Below, in pieces: positions 5,797 to 8,515 of a stretch of DNA of 8,515 nt. The first letter of the stretch is position 1. Each line of letters starts with the position of its first letter. The notes under the pieces are model-generated. The model had not been told where the DNA came from, made no database searches, and saw only the letters and a list, made by a program, of their open reading frames with translations. Made by a program: the position numbers and the translations under genes. Source of the DNA: an uncultured Bacillota bacterium (GTDB taxonomy: Bacteria > Bacillota > Clostridia > Peptostreptococcales > Anaerovoracaceae); the NCBI GenBank assembly GCA_947302945.1, contig CAMYWZ010000034.1:1-8515 (forward strand), in the 5' to 3' direction.

Positions 5797-7710
5797 TTAC
5801 TGCAGCTCCATCCAGTTCCAGTAGGCGTCGTCGAGGGCGGCCTTGGCGTCCTCGAGGGCCTTTGCGGTCTCGGCGGCTTTGGCCGGATCGGAGAAGATCT
5901 CGGGCTTGCAGAGCTCGGATTCGAGGGTGCGGACGGCGTCCTCGGCGGCCTGCACGGCGGCCTCCGCCTGCTCCAGGCGCTTCGCCGCCTTCCGCGCCGC
6001 CGCGTCCGCCGCTTTCCGCGCCCGAAACGCCTCAGCGCCCTGCAACTGAGTATCAGTTGCAGCCCCGGAAGCCCCGGAAACCTCCGGTTTTCCGGCCTTT
6101 TCCGCCTTCTCGCCTTCGCTGCGGACGTCGCCTTCGGCGCCGTCCTTCCCCCGCTCCAGCGAGCCTCGCTTCTCCTCGTAATAATCGTATTTTCCCGGAT
6201 ACCTGACTATCCCGTCCTCCGTCAGCTCCAGTATTGCCGTCGGCACGTGCTGCAGCAGGTAACGGTCGTGGCTTACTATTATGATGGTCCCCGGGAACTT
6301 CATCACCGCGTCCTCGAAGACTTCCTTGGCCGCGATGTCCAGGTGGTTCGTGGGCTCGTCGAAGATCAGCAGATTCGCCCCCGACATCATCAGCTTAAGG
6401 AGCGACAGCCTGGCCTTTTCGCCTCCGGCGAGGTCCTTCACCTTCTTGAAGACGTCGTCCCCGCGGAACAGGAAGCTCCCCAGGATCTTGCGCAGATCCG
6501 TAAGGTCGTATTTGAAGTACACGCGGTGAAGCTCGTCCAGCACAGTGCTTTCGGGATCCAGTCCGCGCTGCTCCTGGTCGTAGTAGCCGGGGATGACGTT
6601 CTGCCCCAGCCTTATCCGTCCGCCGTCCGGCCTCAGCTGCCCGAGGATAATCTTTAGCAGGGTGGTCTTTCCTATGCCGTTGCTGCCGACAAGGCAGATG
6701 CGGTCCTGCTTCTTTATGTCCAGCCCGACGTTCTTAAAAAGCGTCCTCCCGCCGGGGTACGAAAAGCTGAGTCCTTCCGCGAACACCACGTCGTTTCCGG
6801 AAGCCAGCTTTTCGGAGAAGTTGATCTTTAAAGTCTCGGAGAGCATCACCGGCTTTTCGAGCCTTTCGACGTGCGCAAGCCTCTTCTCGCGCGACTGCGC
6901 CCTTTTTATGAGCTTTTCCGTGCCGCGCCCTTTGTAGCGCGCGATCAGCTCTTCCTGATGCTTTATCTCCTGCGACTGCTGCTCGTAGTGCTTGAGGTCT
7001 ATCTCGTACTGGAGCTGCTTAAGTTCCTTGTAGCGGGTGTAGTTGCCCTCGTAGCACTTCAGATGGCAGTTTTCTATCTCGAAGATGCGGCTTACGCATT
7101 TGTCGAGGAAGTAGCGGTCGTGGCTGATTATCATCAGTGTTCCGCGGTAGCCCGCAAGGTAACCCTCGAGCCACTTTAAAGTGGGGATGTCCAGATGGTT
7201 CGTGGGCTCGTCCAGGAGCATCAGGTCCGGCTCTCTCAGCAGCATGGCGCCGAGCGCCAGACGCGTCTTCTCGCCGCCGGACAGCGCTTCGACCTGCTGG
7301 TCAAAAGCAGACTGCTCAAAGCCCAGCGAGATCAGGATGCCCTTCGCGGCGCGGTCGAAGCTGTAGCCATGGAGCTCCTCAAAGCGCTCAGCCAGAGTAG
7401 ACCCGGCCAGAGAGCCTCTTTTGGCAGCGGGCTCTTCCCCAAGGGCCATCAGTGTTTCAAACACCGTGTTTCCGTCCGGGAAGTGCTCGCGCTGCTTAAG
7501 ATAGCCCACGGTGAGGTCCTTCGCCGTGGAAATGCTGCCCTCGTCGGCGGCCATTTCCCCGGTGATTATCTTGAAAAGCGTGGATTTGCCGGCTCCGTTG
7601 GCGCCGACCACCCCTATGCGGTCTCCCTTGTTCACGGTAAAGCTGACGTCCTCGAGCACCGTCTCCGTAATGAACGTTTTATTTATCTGTAATGCGGAAA
7701 GTACACTCAT
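5797..7710 (-). CDS. ABC-F family ATPase (Uup/YdiF-like ribosome-associated protein)
   Basis: This 637-residue soluble protein has two ATP-binding domains and no membrane segment. ABC-F proteins bind the ribosomal E site and help stalled or drug-bound ribosomes; others have unknown roles. Domain 1 has Walker A GANGAGKST (36-44), signature LSGGE (143-147) and Walker B LMLLDEPTNHLD (163-174). The interdomain P-site tip linker is highly charged and alpha-helical (about 225-290). Domain 2 has GSNGIGKTT (342-350), a variant signature LAGGE (427-431) and LLIFDEPTNHLD (447-458). A low-complexity Gly/Glu/Lys/Ala stretch (about 512-560) leads to a C-terminal coiled coil (560-637), as in Uup and YdiF. 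I chose the ATG at 7708-7710, since MSVLSALQINKTF matches the family start; it lacks a ribosome site at normal spacing. A TTG at 7755 would add 15 atypical residues. It is divergent from rex and first of three genes. Resistance cannot be claimed from sequence. Confidence 0.94.
   Translation of the reverse strand: MSVLSALQINKTFITETVLEDVSFTVNKGDRIGVVGANGAGKSTLFKIITGEMAADEGSISTAKDLTVGYLKQREHFPDGNTVFETLMALGEEPAAKRGSLAGSTLAERFEELHGYSFDRAAKGILISLGFEQSAFDQQVEALSGGEKTRLALGAMLLREPDLMLLDEPTNHLDIPTLKWLEGYLAGYRGTLMIISHDRYFLDKCVSRIFEIENCHLKCYEGNYTRYKELKQLQYEIDLKHYEQQSQEIKHQEELIARYKGRGTEKLIKRAQSREKRLAHVERLEKPVMLSETLKINFSEKLASGNDVVFAEGLSFSYPGGRTLFKNVGLDIKKQDRICLVGSNGIGKTTLLKIILGQLRPDGGRIRLGQNVIPGYYDQEQRGLDPESTVLDELHRVYFKYDLTDLRKILGSFLFRGDDVFKKVKDLAGGEKARLSLLKLMMSGANLLIFDEPTNHLDIAAKEVFEDAVMKFPGTIIIVSHDRYLLQHVPTAILELTEDGIVRYPGKYDYYEEKRGSLERGKDGAEGDVRSEGEKAEKAGKPEVSGASGAATDTQLQGAEAFRARKAADAAARKAAKRLEQAEAAVQAAEDAVRTLESELCKPEIFSDPAKAAETAKALEDAKAALDDAYWNWMELQ
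6040..6062. repeat. Perfect 10-base inverted repeat inside the ABC-F linker
   Basis: CTGCAACTGA (6040-6049) and its exact complement TCAGTTGCAG (6053-6062) flank a GTA loop. On the coding strand this forms a 10-pair hairpin in the mRNA, in the low-complexity region between the second ATPase domain and the C-terminal coiled coil. A nine-base near-direct repeat (CCCCGGAAG/CCCCGGAAA, about 6063-6081) lies next to it. It has no T run, so it is not a terminator. Confidence 0.6.
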
Positions 7711-7715
7711 AACGA

Positions 7716-7727
7716 CTATATTATCAT
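7716..7727 (-). other. Candidate three-codon leader reading frame ahead of the ABC-F gene
   Basis: On the minus strand GGAG (7733-7736) is followed after five bases by ATG ATA ATA TAG (7716-7727). The TAG lies five bases before the ABC-F ATG, which itself has no ribosome site at normal distance. The layout would suit termination-reinitiation or leader control. It matters only if transcription starts upstream of 7736; AT-rich -10-like sequence around 7720-7731 could instead give a nearly leaderless message. Confidence 0.3.
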
Positions 7728-7738
7728 ATAATCTCCGC

Positions 7739-7767
7739 TTGTAACAGGAAAACAATAGTGATAAAAT
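7739..7767 (+). promoter_or_regulatory. Probable sigma-A promoter of rex
   Basis: TTGTAA (7739-7744) and TAAAAT (7762-7767) are spaced by 17 bases on the plus strand. Transcription would start near 7774 and give a leader of about 55 bases before the rex ATG. The -35 overlaps an imperfect inverted repeat TTGT-N9-ACAA (7739-7755), which resembles a Rex site but is one base short of the usual 18-base spacing. Confidence 0.5.
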
Positions 7768-7790
7768 AAATTGACAAAAAGATGACGATT

Positions 7791-7806
7791 TGCAGCAGGT
7801 GCTGCA
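7791..7806. promoter_or_regulatory. 16-base inverted repeat in the rex leader
   Basis: TGCAGCA-GG-TGCTGCA is a perfect seven-base inverted repeat around GG. It lies between the predicted rex transcription start and its ribosome binding site (7813-7818). It could be an operator or form a six-pair RNA hairpin with an AGGT loop. It does not resemble the known Rex consensus TTGTTAAN4TTAACAA. Confidence 0.35.
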
Positions 7807-7828
7807 GAAAACGGAGAGACAGGCACAG

Positions 7829-8452
7829 ATGGTACATTATGTTTCGGATGCGGTCATAAAAAGGCTGCCAAGGTACAGGAGATTCCTGAAGACGCTCAGG
7901 GAAAACGGCACAGACAAAGTTTCATCCAAACAGCTCGGAGAGATCATGGACGTCACGGCGTCGCAGATACGCCAGGATCTCAACCACTTCGGCGGCTTCG
8001 GCCAGCAGGGCTACGGCTACGGAGTGGAAGAGCTGGAAAACAGGCTGGGAGAGATCCTCGGCCTGGACAAGACCTACAATATGGCCTTCATCGGCTGCGG
8101 CCGCCTGGGCCAGGCGCTCATAAACTATCTCGTCGCAAACGAACCAAACTATAAGATCGCAGCCCTCTGCGACATACGTCCCGAGCTTCAGGGCAGGCAG
8201 ATCGCCGGTGTTACGGTCGTGGGCGAGGATGAATTCAACGAGAAGATCCTCGCGGGCGGCATAGACATCGTTGTGCTCACCATCCCGGCCGACCAGGCCG
8301 AAAGGGTCAGCGAGCTTTTAGCAAAGTCCTCGGTAAAAGGCATCTGGAACTTCTCCATGACGGAGATGGTCATCAAGGGCAAGAGCATAATCAACATGCA
8401 TCTGTCCGACAGCCTGCAGGCACTCACGTATTACATCAATCATCCGGACTGA
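7829..8452 (+). CDS. rex: Redox-sensing transcriptional repressor Rex
   Basis: Rex is a homodimeric repressor that leaves its operators when NADH rises relative to NAD+, and so controls fermentation and NADH-recycling genes. The 207 residues fit the family length. The N-terminal winged helix includes VIKRLPRYRRFLKTL (9-23) and the recognition region VTASQIRQDLNHFGGFGQQGYGY (42-64). The Rossmann NADH domain has GCGRLG (89-94) in NMAFIGCGRLGQAL and Asp115 in LCDIRPEL. The C-terminal part ends with LTYYINHPD, the domain-swap helix region. I chose the ATG at 7829 because it gives the usual short lead before the LPRY motif and has GGAGAG at about ten bases' spacing; a TTG at 7790 would add 13 residues and has no ribosome site. 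It is divergent from the ABC-F gene, an arrangement I recall next to rex in Clostridium acetobutylicum. Confidence 0.96.
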   Translation: MVHYVSDAVIKRLPRYRRFLKTLRENGTDKVSSKQLGEIMDVTASQIRQDLNHFGGFGQQGYGYGVEELENRLGEILGLDKTYNMAFIGCGRLGQALINYLVANEPNYKIAALCDIRPELQGRQIAGVTVVGEDEFNEKILAGGIDIVVLTIPADQAERVSELLAKSSVKGIWNFSMTEMVIKGKSIINMHLSDSLQALTYYINHPD

Positions 8453-8462
8453 GCGCGTGATG

Positions 8463-8515
8463 CCTCATCCGGCGCTGCGCGCCACCTTCCCCCAAGGGGG
8501 AAGGCAAATAGGAAG
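8463..8515. repeat. Two-hairpin intergenic repeat, copy 2 (reaches the window edge)
   Basis: The copy begins CCTCATCCGG ten bases after the rex stop. Stem 1 is GGCGC-TGC-GCGCC (8471-8483) and stem 2 is CCTTCCCCC-AA-GGGGGAAGG (8485-8504), again separated by a single A, with a tail ending in GGAAG. It has the same orientation on the plus strand as copy 1 at 5042-5096. Stem 1 differs from copy 1 at paired positions so that pairing is kept. It may continue past the edge. No T run follows within the window, so it is not a clear rex terminator. Confidence 0.85.

Noticed and set aside
7195..7692. Plus-strand open frames opposite the ABC-F gene
   Set aside because: They are antisense to conserved Walker and signature motifs and have no ribosome sites or family resemblance.
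7771..7776. TTGACA as a -35 for rex
   Set aside because: No -10-like hexamer follows at 16-18 bases, and the upstream TTGTAA/TAAAAT pair fits better.
1..8515. Mobile elements, CRISPR arrays, tRNA or rRNA genes, defence systems
   Set aside because: Reading both strands showed no transposase, integrase, regularly spaced direct repeats or structural RNA; all sizeable genes are recognisable chromosomal functions.

Overview
The window looks like chromosomal DNA of an anaerobic, fairly GC-rich member of the Firmicutes, most likely class Clostridia. The indications are a two-iron desulfoferrodoxin (superoxide reductase), a Rex redox repressor divergent from an ABC-F ATPase, strong AGGAGG-type ribosome binding sites, and a methionine pathway using a MetA-type homoserine acyltransferase with a MalY/PatB-type C-S lyase. 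No plasmid, phage, transposase, CRISPR, tRNA or rRNA signal was found. Placement below class level is not supported.

Layout. Bases 1-2690 hold a minus-strand operon read right to left: a DUF3737 beta-helix protein, a PatB/MalY cystathionine beta-lyase and MetA (cut by the left edge). Each junction is an 18-base gap. Its promoter region (2657-2760) carries an extended -10 and, upstream, a near-perfect 17-base palindrome. Bases 2821-3290 hold a single-gene desulfoferrodoxin unit with its own extended -10 and a strong intrinsic terminator. Bases 3295-5027 hold an NhaC-family antiporter with a well-formed promoter. Bases 5042-5096 hold a two-hairpin intergenic repeat. Bases 5097-7710 hold a minus-strand operon: an ABC-F ATPase, a small exported membrane-anchored protein and a small two-helix membrane protein with a zinc ribbon. 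Rex is read the other way from about 7770 to 8452. It is followed at the right edge by a second copy of the two-hairpin repeat, whose first stem differs from copy 1 by compensatory changes.

How the genes fit together. MetA activates homoserine; a Glu at the acyl-specificity position suggests acetyl-CoA is the donor. PatB can cleave cystathionine to homocysteine, so the first operon serves methionine or sulfur metabolism, and DUF3737 is linked to it by position only. Desulfoferrodoxin (superoxide removal), Rex (NADH/NAD+ sensing) and the antiporter (ion or pH balance, substrate unknown) are ordinary anaerobe housekeeping functions.

No clearly new multi-gene system is visible. The best leads are the covarying two-hairpin repeat, the DUF3737 link to methionine genes with its upstream palindrome, the two uncharacterised small membrane proteins behind the ABC-F gene, and a three-codon reading frame just ahead of the ABC-F start.
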